Shown here piece by piece: positions 50,150 through 58,611 of a stretch of DNA of 64,000 nt. The translations under genes and the position numbers were made by a program. Source of the stretch: Streptomyces sp. CB02980 (GTDB lineage Bacteria > Actinomycetota > Actinomycetes > Streptomycetales > Streptomycetaceae); the NCBI RefSeq assembly GCF_014451325.2, contig NZ_JACSCH020000004.1, forward strand, positions 154,392 to 218,391, written 5' to 3'. Position 1 is the stretch's first letter; each line of letters opens with the position of its first letter. The notes under the pieces were generated by a model. It was given only the letters and a program-made list of their open reading frames with translations. It had not been told where the DNA came from and made no database searches.

Positions 50150-51786
50150 CACGGGGCCCCCTTCGCCGTCGGCTTCGCCTTGGCCTGCAGCGCCGCCATG
50201 GCCTGCCTCCCGAGGTCCTCGGTCACGGCCTCACACGTCCCCGGGGGGTAGTTCGTGCCCTTCACCAGGACGAACAGCTCGGCGTTCACGTCCCGGCCGT
50301 ACAGCACGCAGTAGTTGCCGTCCGGCTTGTACCAGAGGGCCTCCTCCACGAAGTCGAGCGTGGAGACACGCAGGGTCTTGCCCCGTATGTACATCCCCTC
50401 GTAGTGGGTCTTCGACTGCTCGGCTCCGGTGAGCCCGCCCTTCTTCGACCGGTAGACGTCCCAGACGACGACGATCTCGTCGCCGGAGCGGGTGTTCCAG
50501 GTGCACTGGTTCCGCTGTCCGTCCTCCGAGGTGGTCGGCGGCCCGCCGTCCTTGACCGGGAACGGGGTGAAGCCGGGGGGTCGTTTCATCGCCGTCCCGG
50601 CCTCCGCGCAGGTCGGGATCGTGCCCGTGTACGTGTCGGTCACCTGGTTCAGCGGTACGTTCCCCGGCGTCGGTACGGGTTCCGGCACGACCATGTGGTA
50701 CATCTCCGCCGCCCAGCCCGTCGCGGCGAACACCGCCCCGGTGACGGCGAGGGCCCCGGCGGTCACGGCGGCGGTGATCCACCGGCGCTGCCGTCGCGAA
50801 CGCCGTACGGGCACGGGAGCGGGCGCGGCCGGCCCCGCCTGCGTCGGTACCGACGCCACGAGGAGCTCGATCTCCGCCGCCTGCTCCGCGATCCGCCGCT
50901 GTACGCCCTCCGGCCACGGCTGCCGCAGCGGGGCCACCGGGCCGATCATGGCGAGGACTTCTTGCGGCGAGGGCCGCAGGGCCGGGTCCTTGGCCAGGCA
51001 GGCCGCGACGATCCCGCGCAGGCCCGGCGGTACGCCGTCGAGGGCGGGTTCGGTGTGGGCGATGGAGTGCATGAGGGCGGGGACCGAGGTGCCGCTGAAC
51101 GGCGTGGTCCCCGTGCAGGCCACCACCAGCGTGGCGCCGAGCGCGAACACGTCCGTGGCGGGTGTCGGGGCCTCGCCCCGGACCTGCTCGGGTGCCATGA
51201 AGGCGGGGGAGCCGATGAGCGCGCCCGTGTGGGTCAGCTTGGTCATCTGGTCGGCGGCGCGCGCGATGCCGAAGTCGATGACGCGGACGCCGTCGTCGGT
51301 GAGCAGCACGTTCGACGGCTTGAGGTCGCGGTGGACGAGCCCGGCCCGGTGGATGTCGACGAGGGCCTGTGCGAGACCTGCGGCGAGCCGCCGTACGGCC
51401 TCCTCGGGCAGCCCACCCGGGTCGGACGCCCCCGCGGACCCCGATGCCGATGTCGCTGCCGACGCCCTCGCCCCCGCCACCGCCTCGCTCAGCGAGGGAC
51501 CCGGCAGGAACAGCGACGCCAGCCACGGCGTCACCGCCTCCGGGTCGGCCTCGACCACCGGTGCCGCGTAGGCGCCCGACACCCGGCGCGAGGCGTCGAC
51601 CTCCCGCCGGAACCGCGACCGGAACCCGGCGTCGTCGGCCAGATCGGCGTGCACCTGCTTGACGGCGACGAGCTGTCCGTTCGCCGCCATCCCGAGCAGG
51701 ACCCGGCCCATCCCGCCCTGCCCGAGCACCGCGACCGTACGGAACGGCCCCACCTGCGACGGATCGTTCGGCCCACATGGCTGCAT
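50149..51786 (-). CDS. Ser/Thr protein kinase with extracellular DUF3558-like domain (upstream copy)
   Basis: A 545-residue paralogue of the next kinase with the same plan: glycine loop GQGGMG, Lys43, Asp154 in HRDLKPSN, DFG Asp171, transmembrane helix near 345-365 (ITAAVTAGALAVTGAVFAA) and an outer domain with cysteines (PTCAEAGTAM, CTWNTRSGD, CVLYGRDVNAELFVLVKG). An Ala/Ser/Gly-rich insertion of about 20 residues (106-125) sits inside the kinase domain at the front of helix E and is absent from the second copy. It has its own start with GGGGGAGGGTGA upstream. It probably arose with its neighbour by tandem duplication. Confidence 0.9.
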   Translation of the reverse strand: MQPCGPNDPSQVGPFRTVAVLGQGGMGRVLLGMAANGQLVAVKQVHADLADDAGFRSRFRREVDASRRVSGAYAAPVVEADPEAVTPWLASLFLPGPSLSEAVAGARASAATSASGSAGASDPGGLPEEAVRRLAAGLAQALVDIHRAGLVHRDLKPSNVLLTDDGVRVIDFGIARAADQMTKLTHTGALIGSPAFMAPEQVRGEAPTPATDVFALGATLVVACTGTTPFSGTSVPALMHSIAHTEPALDGVPPGLRGIVAACLAKDPALRPSPQEVLAMIGPVAPLRQPWPEGVQRRIAEQAAEIELLVASVPTQAGPAAPAPVPVRRSRRQRRWITAAVTAGALAVTGAVFAATGWAAEMYHMVVPEPVPTPGNVPLNQVTDTYTGTIPTCAEAGTAMKRPPGFTPFPVKDGGPPTTSEDGQRNQCTWNTRSGDEIVVVWDVYRSKKGGLTGAEQSKTHYEGMYIRGKTLRVSTLDFVEEALWYKPDGNYCVLYGRDVNAELFVLVKGTNYPPGTCEAVTEDLGRQAMAALQAKAKPTAKGAP

Positions 51787-51888
51787 GCTGTCGTCACCCT
51801 CCCCCGAGAACGCCTGGGGAGTCTAAGGGCTGTGCGGGCGCGCCGACTTGGGCACCCCTCGCGCACGATCCGGCCCTCCGGCCACGTC

Positions 51889-52815
51889 CTAGTTGAGCCG
51901 CGCCCGCGCCGCCTGTGCCCGGCGCCGGACCGTCGTCGCCGACTCCGGGTCCACCGCGTCCATGACCTGCGCGTATGCCTCCATCTCGGCCGCCCCCGTC
52001 AGGAAGTCCCCGCGCTGGACGAGCAGCTCGGCGCGCTCGTAGCGGAGTCTCGCCGGGTGGGAGGGGAGGAGCAGGGAGAGTTCCACCGCCCACAGGGCCA
52101 CGTCGGAGCGCTCCGGGCGGGGGGCCGCCCAGGCGCGGATGTTGTTGAGGACCCGCAGCACGATCGCGCCGGGCTCGGCGGGCCGGAGCATCGAGCGGTC
52201 GAGGGCCTCGCCCGTCGCGCTCGTCACCAGGAGCTCGGCATCCGGGCCCGTCATGGCGCGGCCGCCCGCGAAGGGGTCGGCGAGGTTCAGGTCGGCGGGG
52301 TCGCCGAAGCCCACGACGAAGTGGCCGGGCAGCCCGAGCCCGTACACGGGGGCGCCGGCCCGCCGTGCGACCTCCATCCAGACGACGGAGAGCAGGATGG
52401 GCAGGCCGCGGCGGCGCCTGAGCACCTCGTGCAGGAGCGAGGACTCCAGACGCTGGTAGTCGGCGGGCACGCCCTCGAAGCCCTCCCGGTCGCCGAGGAG
52501 CTCGGCGAGGGCGGTGGTCCAGTCGCCGAGGATCCGGGTGGCGTAGGGGACGAGCCCGGCGAGGCGGTCGAGTTCGATCTCGGCCTCGTTCAGGACGTGC
52601 CGGGTGACGGTGGGGTCGGCCACCGCTCCGATCAGCAGGCAGAGCCGGGCGAGGTCGGGCCGCTCCGACCGCGCCTCCTCCGCGAACTCCCGTCGCCAGT
52701 CGGGCGGGTCCTGGCTCTCGCCGGCGTCCTCACCCGCTGCCCCGTCCTGCCGTGGTGCTCCGTCCTCCGGTCCGTTCTCCGGCCCGTCCTCCGGTGGTGG
52801 TACGTCCTCCGTCAC
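51889..52815 (-). CDS. SirB1/transglutaminase-like family protein
   Basis: A 308-residue cytosolic protein. The SirB1 N domain (about 80-240) contains YQRLESSLLHEVLRRRRGLPILLSVVWMEVARRAG and LGLPGHFVVGFGD, the family hallmark. The C-terminal part consists of tetratricopeptide-like helices (RYERAELLVQRGDFLTGAAEMEAYAQ). The function is unknown despite wide conservation. GTG 52815 lies 5 bases after the upstream GNAT stop; the GGAGG nearest to it is very close, so the start could be slightly different. The acidic Pro/Gly N terminus (1-40) is species-variable filler. Confidence 0.82.
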   Translation of the reverse strand: MTEDVPPPEDGPENGPEDGAPRQDGAAGEDAGESQDPPDWRREFAEEARSERPDLARLCLLIGAVADPTVTRHVLNEAEIELDRLAGLVPYATRILGDWTTALAELLGDREGFEGVPADYQRLESSLLHEVLRRRRGLPILLSVVWMEVARRAGAPVYGLGLPGHFVVGFGDPADLNLADPFAGGRAMTGPDAELLVTSATGEALDRSMLRPAEPGAIVLRVLNNIRAWAAPRPERSDVALWAVELSLLLPSHPARLRYERAELLVQRGDFLTGAAEMEAYAQVMDAVDPESATTVRRRAQAARARLN

Positions 52816-52822
52816 GCCTCCG

Positions 52823-53824
52823 TCACGCCTCCGCCCATCGGTAGTGGTGGTAGTGGTGGTGCGGCGCGAAGCCCATCCCGTCGTACAGCGCCCGCGCGCC
52901 GTCGTTGTCCGCCTCCACCTGGAGCCAGGCCGCCGACGCGCCCTCGTCGAGGGCCTGCCGGGCGAGCGCCGTCATGACGGACGTCGCCAGGCCCCGGCGC
53001 CGCTGCTCGGGGTCCACCTCGACGGCCATGAAGCCGGCCCAGCGTCCGTCGACCACGCACCGTCCGATCGCCGCCGGTACCTCTCCCGTGCCCGCCACGG
53101 ATGCGAACCACACACTCGGGCCGGACGTCAGCACCGACCGTACAGCCGGGCCCGGTTCGCCGAAGCGCTGATAGCGGCGGAGCCACGACTCGTCGACGGT
53201 CCGTGAGAGGCGTACGGCGGAGACGTCGGCGTCCAGGTCGCCGATCGGGGCCAGTGCCGCGATCCGCACCTCGGCGGAGACCTCGCGCCGCCAGCCGTGC
53301 CGGTCGAGGGCCGCGCAGAGCAGCTCCTGGGTGCCCTCGGCGCCGGTGGCGGTCTGGATGTACGCGGGGAGCCTCCTGGCCTCGTACCACGCGCGTACGT
53401 GCTTCAGGGCGTCGGCGATCGGCAGCCCCGGATCGCCGAGCGGGAGCACCGAGTTGGCCCGCCGGGTGAAGCCGTCGGAGGCCCGCAGGGTCCACTCGCC
53501 GAGCATCTCGCTCTCGACCGGCCGCCACGCGCGCGCGGTGGCGCGGGCCAGCTCGGGGAAGGTGGCGGAGGGGCCGCGCCGGCGGGCCGGGGCGGCCGGG
53601 ACGATCTTCCCGGCGACCAGGGTGGATTCCGCGATCCGGACGCTCTCGCCGCTCTTTCGTGTGATCAGCAGCACAGAGTTGTCCCATGATGTGAGAACAC
53701 CGACCGCGTCGGTGAACTTCTCACCCGTAGTCGCTGAGTCCGTCACGTACCGAACGGAGACACGTTTTCCCACGTCAGCGCCGGTAATTCGGACCTCAAG
53801 GCGTCCTCCGCCGGTGAATTCCAC
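52823..53824 (-). CDS. GNAT N-acetyltransferase with N-terminal SH3-like domain
   Basis: A 333-residue protein. GTG 53824 (VEFTGGGRLEVRITGADVG) is preferred over the longer frame since AGGAGGGGCGGAG precedes it. Residues 1-65 form a small beta domain (KRVSVRYVTD, WDNSVLLITRKSG), and 100-333 a duplicated GNAT region whose C-terminal half keeps the acetyl-CoA pyrophosphate loop (VDPEQRRRGLATSVM) and VEADNDGARALYDGMGF. The substrate is unknown. It is divergent from fdxA and 7 bp upstream of the SirB1-family gene. Confidence 0.88.
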   Translation of the reverse strand: MEFTGGGRLEVRITGADVGKRVSVRYVTDSATTGEKFTDAVGVLTSWDNSVLLITRKSGESVRIAESTLVAGKIVPAAPARRRGPSATFPELARATARAWRPVESEMLGEWTLRASDGFTRRANSVLPLGDPGLPIADALKHVRAWYEARRLPAYIQTATGAEGTQELLCAALDRHGWRREVSAEVRIAALAPIGDLDADVSAVRLSRTVDESWLRRYQRFGEPGPAVRSVLTSGPSVWFASVAGTGEVPAAIGRCVVDGRWAGFMAVEVDPEQRRRGLATSVMTALARQALDEGASAAWLQVEADNDGARALYDGMGFAPHHHYHHYRWAEA

Positions 53825-53936
53825 AGCTTCTCCGCCCCTCCTGTTCGGATCGCCCCCAAGAACGGAGATACTAGGTGCGGGCATCGACGACGCCGCGCTC
53901 CCGCGCAGACCAGCCCTATCGAGGAGGAACGACAGC

Positions 53937-54257
53937 GTGACCTACGTCATCGCGCAGCCTTGTGTCGACGTGAAGGACAAGGCGTGCATCGAGGAGTGCC
54001 CCGTCGACTGCATCTACGAGGGCAAGCGGTCCTTGTACATCCACCCGGACGAATGCGTCGACTGCGGGGCCTGTGAGCCGGTCTGCCCGGTCGAGGCGAT
54101 CTTCTACGAGGACGACACCCCGGAGGAGTGGAAGGACTACTACAAGGCGAACGTCGAGTTCTTCGACGAGCTCGGTTCGCCCGGTGGTGCCTCCAAGCTC
54201 GGCGAGATCGAGCGCGACCACCCCTTCATCGCCGCCCTGCCGCCGCAGAACGGCTGA
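53937..54257 (+). CDS. fdxA: 7Fe ferredoxin ([3Fe-4S][4Fe-4S])
   Basis: A 106-residue soluble electron carrier. GTG 53937 follows GAGGAGGAA. Cysteines 9, 17, 21, 25, 40, 43, 46 and 50 give the 7Fe pattern CxxxxxxxCxxxCxxxC...CxxCxxCxxxCP; by family knowledge Cys9 and Cys17 with Cys50 bind the [3Fe-4S] cluster. The long C-terminal half (about 50-106, TPEEWKDYYKANVEFFDELG) is standard for actinobacterial FdxA/FdxC. dapC follows 108 bp downstream with its own ribosome-binding site; the same pair occurs in M. tuberculosis. Confidence 0.96.
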   Translation: MTYVIAQPCVDVKDKACIEECPVDCIYEGKRSLYIHPDECVDCGACEPVCPVEAIFYEDDTPEEWKDYYKANVEFFDELGSPGGASKLGEIERDHPFIAALPPQNG

Positions 54258-54365
54258 TCGACCGCTTCAGGTCGCATCCGGTCCCGTACGGCGTCGGCCG
54301 CCGTGCGGGACCGAGGCGTTTCCCGACGCCTCCCCCGCGCACGTACAGGAAGTGAGAGCCAACCC

Positions 54366-55460
54366 GTGAGCGCAGTCTCTTCGCGCCTGCCCGTCTTCCC
54401 CTGGGACAAGCTGGAGCCGTACAAGAAGACGGCCGTGGCGCACCCCGACGGAATCGTGGACCTCTCGGTCGGCACGCCCGTCGACCCGGTCCCCGCGCTG
54501 ATCCAGGAGGCCCTGGTCGCGGCGGCGGACTCGCCGGGCTATCCGACGGTGTGGGGGACGAAGGAGCTGCGGGACGCGCTGACCGGCTGGTGCGAGCGGC
54601 GGCTGGGCGCGGTGGACTTCACCCACGAGAACGTGCTGCCGGTGGTGGGCTCCAAGGAGCTGGTGGCCTGGCTGCCGACGCAGCTGGGTCTCGGCGCGGG
54701 CGACCGGGTGGCGTACCCCCGGCTCGCGTACCCGACGTACGAGGTCGGCGCGCGGCTCTGCGGTGCGACGCCCGTCGTCTACGACGACCCGACGCTGCTG
54801 GACCCGGCGGGGCTCAAGCTGCTCTGGCTCAACTCCCCGTCCAACCCGACCGGCAAGGTCCTCTCCAAGGACGAGCTGACCCGGATCGTGGCCTGGGCGC
54901 GCGAGCACGGTGTCCTCGTCTTCTCCGACGAGTGCTACCTGGAGCTGGGCTGGGAGGCCGACCCGGTCTCCGTGCTGCACCCGGACGTCTGCGGCGGTTC
55001 GTACGAGGGCATCGTCGCCGTCCACTCCCTGTCCAAGCGCTCCAACCTGGCCGGCTACCGGGCCGCGTTCATCGCGGGCGACGCGGCCGTGCTCGGTGAG
55101 CTGCTCCAGATCCGCAAGCACGGCGGCATGATGACGGCGGCGCCGGTGCAGGCGGCGACGGTCGCGGCGCTCGGCGACGACGGGCACGTGGCCGAGCAGC
55201 GGGAGCGGTACGCGGCCCGCCGGGCGGCGCTGCGGGCGGCCCTGGAGGCGCACGGCTTCCGGATCGAGCACAGCGAGGCGAGCCTGTACCTGTGGGCGAC
55301 CCGGGACGAGCCGTGCTGGGAGACCGTGGCGTACCTCGCGGAGAAGGGCATTCTCGTGGCGCCGGGCGACTTCTACGGCGAGGCGGGGGAGCGGTTCGTG
55401 CGGGTCGCGTTCACGGCGACGGACGAGCGGGTCGCGGCGGCGGTCAAGCGGCTCGGCTGA
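54366..55460 (+). CDS. dapC: N-succinyldiaminopimelate aminotransferase
   Basis: A PLP-dependent class I/II aminotransferase of 364 residues in the succinylase branch of lysine/meso-diaminopimelate synthesis. GTG 54366 follows AGGAAGTGAGAG. The PLP Lys is Lys224 in SLSKRSNLAGYR; also present are LNSPSNPTGKVL and FSDECYLELGWE. FPWDKLEPYKKTA at the N terminus and RVAFTATDERV at the end match actinobacterial DapC. Neighbours fdxA upstream and dapE 2 kb downstream support the assignment. It is closed by a perfect hairpin. Confidence 0.94.
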   Translation: MSAVSSRLPVFPWDKLEPYKKTAVAHPDGIVDLSVGTPVDPVPALIQEALVAAADSPGYPTVWGTKELRDALTGWCERRLGAVDFTHENVLPVVGSKELVAWLPTQLGLGAGDRVAYPRLAYPTYEVGARLCGATPVVYDDPTLLDPAGLKLLWLNSPSNPTGKVLSKDELTRIVAWAREHGVLVFSDECYLELGWEADPVSVLHPDVCGGSYEGIVAVHSLSKRSNLAGYRAAFIAGDAAVLGELLQIRKHGGMMTAAPVQAATVAALGDDGHVAEQRERYAARRAALRAALEAHGFRIEHSEASLYLWATRDEPCWETVAYLAEKGILVAPGDFYGEAGERFVRVAFTATDERVAAAVKRLG

Positions 55461-55477
55461 CCGTCCACGACATGCAG

Positions 55478-55513
55478 GAAGGGCCCGGGGAGCATCCGCT
55501 CCCCGGGCCCTTC
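55478..55513 (+). terminator. Perfect 16-bp hairpin terminator of dapC
   Basis: GAAGGGCCCGGGGAGC and GCTCCCCGGGCCCTTC pair exactly around ATCC, 17 bases after the dapC stop. It could also serve the convergent gene at 55550. Confidence 0.9.
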
Positions 55514-55549
55514 CTCGTGACGGTCTCCCGTGGCGGCTTCCCGGCCGGG

Positions 55550-56011
55550 TCAGCCGCCGAGGGGCAGGCCGCCGAGCGTCTGGCCGGTCGGCAGGCCGCC
55601 GAGGCCGCCGCCCAGGGCGCCGCCGGTCGGGCCCTCCGCGCTCTCGGCGGCGGCGCCGGCGGTCTTGCCGACGACCTCGCCCGCGCTGCCGGCGGTGTCA
55701 CCGGCGACCTGCTGGGCGGCCGGGGTGGCGGTCTTGCCCGCCGCGCCGACCGTCTTGCCGGCGGCGGGGACGGCCGTACCGACGGCCTGGCTGCCGGTGG
55801 AGCCGACGACGCCGGTGGCGGTCTGTGAGGCGCTGTCGACGGCGGTGCCCGCACCGGCGGCGTCCAGGGCGGTGATGCCGCCGAGGGCGCCGGTCGGCGC
55901 GAGGTTGTGGTCCAGGGCGCTCGCGGAGCCGGCCGCACCGACCACGGGGGCTGCTCCGGCCGCGATGAGGAGGGCGGCGCGGGCGATCCGACGGGTCAGG
56001 GGGAGGGACAT
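55550..56011 (-). CDS. Secreted Ala/Gly-rich low-complexity protein
   Basis: A 153-residue exported protein. ATG 56011 follows AAGGAG, and the signal peptide ends near ASA-LDHN (residue 33). The mature chain is a repetitive VGxTxGAAGKT/AVGTAVPAAGKT pattern and ends in a Gly/Leu-rich LGGLPTGQTLGGLPLGG tail. No cysteine or charge cluster is seen. Similar Streptomyces proteins are often labelled ATP-binding protein, for which I see no basis. A surface or matrix role is possible. Confidence 0.72.
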   Translation of the reverse strand: MSLPLTRRIARAALLIAAGAAPVVGAAGSASALDHNLAPTGALGGITALDAAGAGTAVDSASQTATGVVGSTGSQAVGTAVPAAGKTVGAAGKTATPAAQQVAGDTAGSAGEVVGKTAGAAAESAEGPTGGALGGGLGGLPTGQTLGGLPLGG

Positions 56012-56378
56012 GGTGCTCCTTCGACGAGGTGCGAGGTGTTGTTCGGACGCAGTGACAACCGGCCCTGGGGCGGGTTGGGTTGCGGCGGTCGAAGGTAAAG
56101 ACTTGGTAATGCGTCGTATTGTCGGGTGGGGAGGAAAACGGACGAACGTGTCATTGTGCAGCCGTCTGGCGAACCGTCACTTCCCTTGCCCCGTAAGGGA
56201 ATTGGGAGGGCGGGGCGCGGTGCGCGAAAGACGGCGCGGAAGGGTCGCGAATTTCTCCGGACGCGCACCGGTGTCATGCCACGGGCGAGTGAACGGCCGT
56301 ACGGGTGATCGGCTGCCGATCGGTCGGAGATCGGTCGGGGAAGGGCCGCAGGTCGACCGGAGACCGACCGCCGAGCGG
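56012..56378. other. Gene-free stretch
   Basis: 367 bp between two minus-strand genes. The left part should hold the promoter of the secreted protein, and the right end holds the hairpin of the upstream gene (56321-56370). I see no further gene. Confidence 0.5.
56321..56370 (-). terminator. Long imperfect hairpin after the lysozyme-like gene
   Basis: CGGTCGGAGATCGGTCG and CGACCGGAGACCGACCG pair over 13 of 17 positions with an internal 4-base bulge. It lies 9 bases beyond the stop at 56379. Confidence 0.6.
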
Positions 56379-57371
56379 CTACTGGGCGAGTCGCATGCGG
56401 ACGGATTCCGCGCCGGAGGCGGGTGCGCCCAAGGTCTCGACAGACCCCGCCGACCCGTCCGCCGACCCCGCCGAGAACGCCTTGGAGGCCCCCGGGACCT
56501 TCGACCAGCCTCCCCGCGCCTCACCCGCGCGCCACACCCGGTCCCCGTACACGACCTCCGTGATGCGCAGCGTCTCCGCCCGCGCCACGGCCCACTGCGC
56601 CAGCTCCCAGCCGCGCCGCGCGTCCGAAGCCGCGCCCGCGGACCCGCCCGTCGACCGGACCGGCACCACGAGCACCGGTGGCTCGGCCGCCGACCGGCCC
56701 GCGCTCGGGCCGCCCGTCACGGCCGTCGGGGCCGTCTTCTCGCCGAAGGCGCGTACCAGCTCGGCGCGCACCTTCTCGGGATCGCCCGGACGGCCCTCGG
56801 CGTCGCTCGTCGTACAGGAGAGGGCGGCCGGGGACCGGCCCGTCAGTGCCGCCGAGAGAAGGGTGGCGTCCGGCTCGTGCTTCGCGTACGCCTGCGGGAA
56901 ACCGCTCTTCTGCACCTTCTGCGCCGCCACCGTCAGCGGCAGCCGCGAATACCCCGGGACCTTCTCGAGACCGTCGTAGAACTTCCCCGACGCGTACACC
57001 GGGTCCATGATCTGCGCCGGCGTTCCCCAGCCCATCGAGGGCCGCTGCTGGAAGAGGCCGAGGGAGTCCCGGTCGCCGTGCTCGATGTTCCGCAGCGCCG
57101 ATTCCTGGAGCGCCGTCGCGAGGGCGATGGTCACCGCCCGCTCCGGCAGGCCCCGGGTGGTGCCCGCGGCGGAGATCATCGCGGCGTTCGACGCCTGCTC
57201 CGGGGTGAACTCGTACCGGTTGTCCCCGGTCCCGACACTGCACCGGGGCGTGCCGGTACTCCCCGTCATCTGGTGGAAGGCCACGTACGAGGCAAGGCCG
57301 AGGAGCGCGGCGAAGGCGGCCGCGGAACGGGCGAGGCGGCCGCGACGGCGGGGGCGGGTGGGCTCGGACAC
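56379..57371 (-). CDS. Membrane-anchored lysozyme-like protein
   Basis: A 330-residue protein. GTG 57371 follows GGTGGG. A basic N terminus (EPTRPRRRGRLARS) and one transmembrane helix (SAAAFAALLGLASYVAF) anchor it. The outer part has a lysozyme-like/transglycosylase-type helix set: AVTIALATALQESALRNIEHGDRDSLG, then LFQQRPSMGWGTPAQIMDPVYASGKFYDGL, where Glu in LQES is the expected acid. Such domains occur in actinobacterial resuscitation or cell-wall hydrolases. The remainder (about 180-330) is Ala/Gly/Ser-rich. Homologues are often annotated heavy metal transporter, which nothing here supports. It is divergent from dapE with a 38-bp shared promoter region. Confidence 0.78.
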   Translation of the reverse strand: MSEPTRPRRRGRLARSAAAFAALLGLASYVAFHQMTGSTGTPRCSVGTGDNRYEFTPEQASNAAMISAAGTTRGLPERAVTIALATALQESALRNIEHGDRDSLGLFQQRPSMGWGTPAQIMDPVYASGKFYDGLEKVPGYSRLPLTVAAQKVQKSGFPQAYAKHEPDATLLSAALTGRSPAALSCTTSDAEGRPGDPEKVRAELVRAFGEKTAPTAVTGGPSAGRSAAEPPVLVVPVRSTGGSAGAASDARRGWELAQWAVARAETLRITEVVYGDRVWRAGEARGGWSKVPGASKAFSAGSADGSAGSVETLGAPASGAESVRMRLAQ

Positions 57372-57397
57372 GGGGCCCACCGTACTGGAGGCCGCGT

Positions 57398-57403
57398 TAG
57401 GGT
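57398..57403 (+). promoter_or_regulatory. Leaderless -10 box of dapE
   Basis: TAGGGT ends 6 bases before the dapE ATG at 57410, the same layout as at mshB. Confidence 0.6.
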
Positions 57404-57409
57404 CGGCAC

Positions 57410-58504
57410 ATGGCTGACATCACCCCGCTCGACACGCCCCTCGACCTGTCCCAGGACGGGGCCGCGCTCACCGCCGCCCTCGTCGACTTCCCGTCCGTCA
57501 GCGGGACCGAGCAGCCGCTCGCGGACGCCATCGAGCAGGCACTGCGCGGCCTGCCGCACCTCACGGTCGACCGGTACGGAAACAACGTCGTGGCCCGTAC
57601 GCGCCTCGGCCGTGGCGAGCGGGTCGTCCTCGCCGGCCACATCGACACCGTGCCGATCGCCGACAACGTGCCCTCGCGGCTCGACGAGGACGGCATCCTG
57701 TGGGGCTGCGGCACCTCCGACATGAAGTCCGGGGTCGCCGTCCAGCTGCGGATCGCCGCCACCGTCCCCGAACCCAACCGCGACCTCACGTTCGTCTTCT
57801 ACGACAACGAGGAGGTCGCCGCCCACCTCAACGGCCTCGGGAAGATCGCCGACGCGCACCCCGACTGGCTGGAGGGCGACTTCGCCGTCCTCCTGGAGCC
57901 CTCCGACGGGCAGGTCGAGGGCGGCTGCCAGGGCACGCTGCGCGTGATCCTGCACACCGCGGGCGAGCGGGCCCACTCCGCGCGCTCCTGGATGGGTTCC
58001 AACGCCATCCACTCCGCCGCCCCGATCCTGGCCCGCCTCGCCGCGTACGAGCCGCGCAAGCCGGTCATCGACGGCCTGGAGTACCACGAGGGCCTCAACG
58101 CCGTCGCGATCCAGGGCGGCGTCGCCACCAACGTCATCCCCGACGCGTGCACGGTCACGGTCAACTACCGCTACGCCCCCGACCGCTCGCCGGCCGAGGC
58201 GCTGGCGTACGTCCGTGAGTTCTTCGCCGACTGCGACATCGCCGACTTCGTGATCGACGACGAGAGCCCCGGCGCCCTGCCCGGCCTCTCCCACCCGGCG
58301 GCTGAGGCCTTCATGAAGGCCGTCGGCGGCAGCGCCCAGCCCAAGTTCGGCTGGACCGACGTGTCCCGCTTCAGCGCCCTCGGCGTGCCCGCGGTCAACT
58401 ACGGCCCCGGCGACCCCATCTACGCCCACAAGCGGGACGAGCACGTGCCCGTCGACCGGATCCACCACTGCGAGGCACGGCTCCGCGACTGGCTGACCGC
58501 CTGA
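57410..58504 (+). CDS. dapE: Succinyl-diaminopimelate desuccinylase
   Basis: A 364-residue M20-family dinuclear zinc hydrolase releasing LL-diaminopimelate for lysine and peptidoglycan. The metal and catalytic set is complete: GHIDTVP (His77, Asp79), CGTSDMKSG (Asp104), YDNEEV (catalytic Glu134, ligand Glu135), with the lid/dimerisation region GERAHSARSWMG. The C-terminal YAHKRDEHVPV provides the last His ligand. It belongs to the actinobacterial DapE class. It has a leaderless start. It works with DapC (54366); no dapD is in the window. Confidence 0.95.
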   Translation: MADITPLDTPLDLSQDGAALTAALVDFPSVSGTEQPLADAIEQALRGLPHLTVDRYGNNVVARTRLGRGERVVLAGHIDTVPIADNVPSRLDEDGILWGCGTSDMKSGVAVQLRIAATVPEPNRDLTFVFYDNEEVAAHLNGLGKIADAHPDWLEGDFAVLLEPSDGQVEGGCQGTLRVILHTAGERAHSARSWMGSNAIHSAAPILARLAAYEPRKPVIDGLEYHEGLNAVAIQGGVATNVIPDACTVTVNYRYAPDRSPAEALAYVREFFADCDIADFVIDDESPGALPGLSHPAAEAFMKAVGGSAQPKFGWTDVSRFSALGVPAVNYGPGDPIYAHKRDEHVPVDRIHHCEARLRDWLTA

Positions 58505-58611
58505 CCGCCTGACTTCCCTCGCCCCGACTCCCGTAATTTCGCATTTCGTCACCTCTGTGGTCCTACGCTGACCGGACCAGAAGATCGTTGGATCGACGGA
58601 GGGAGCAGGCC

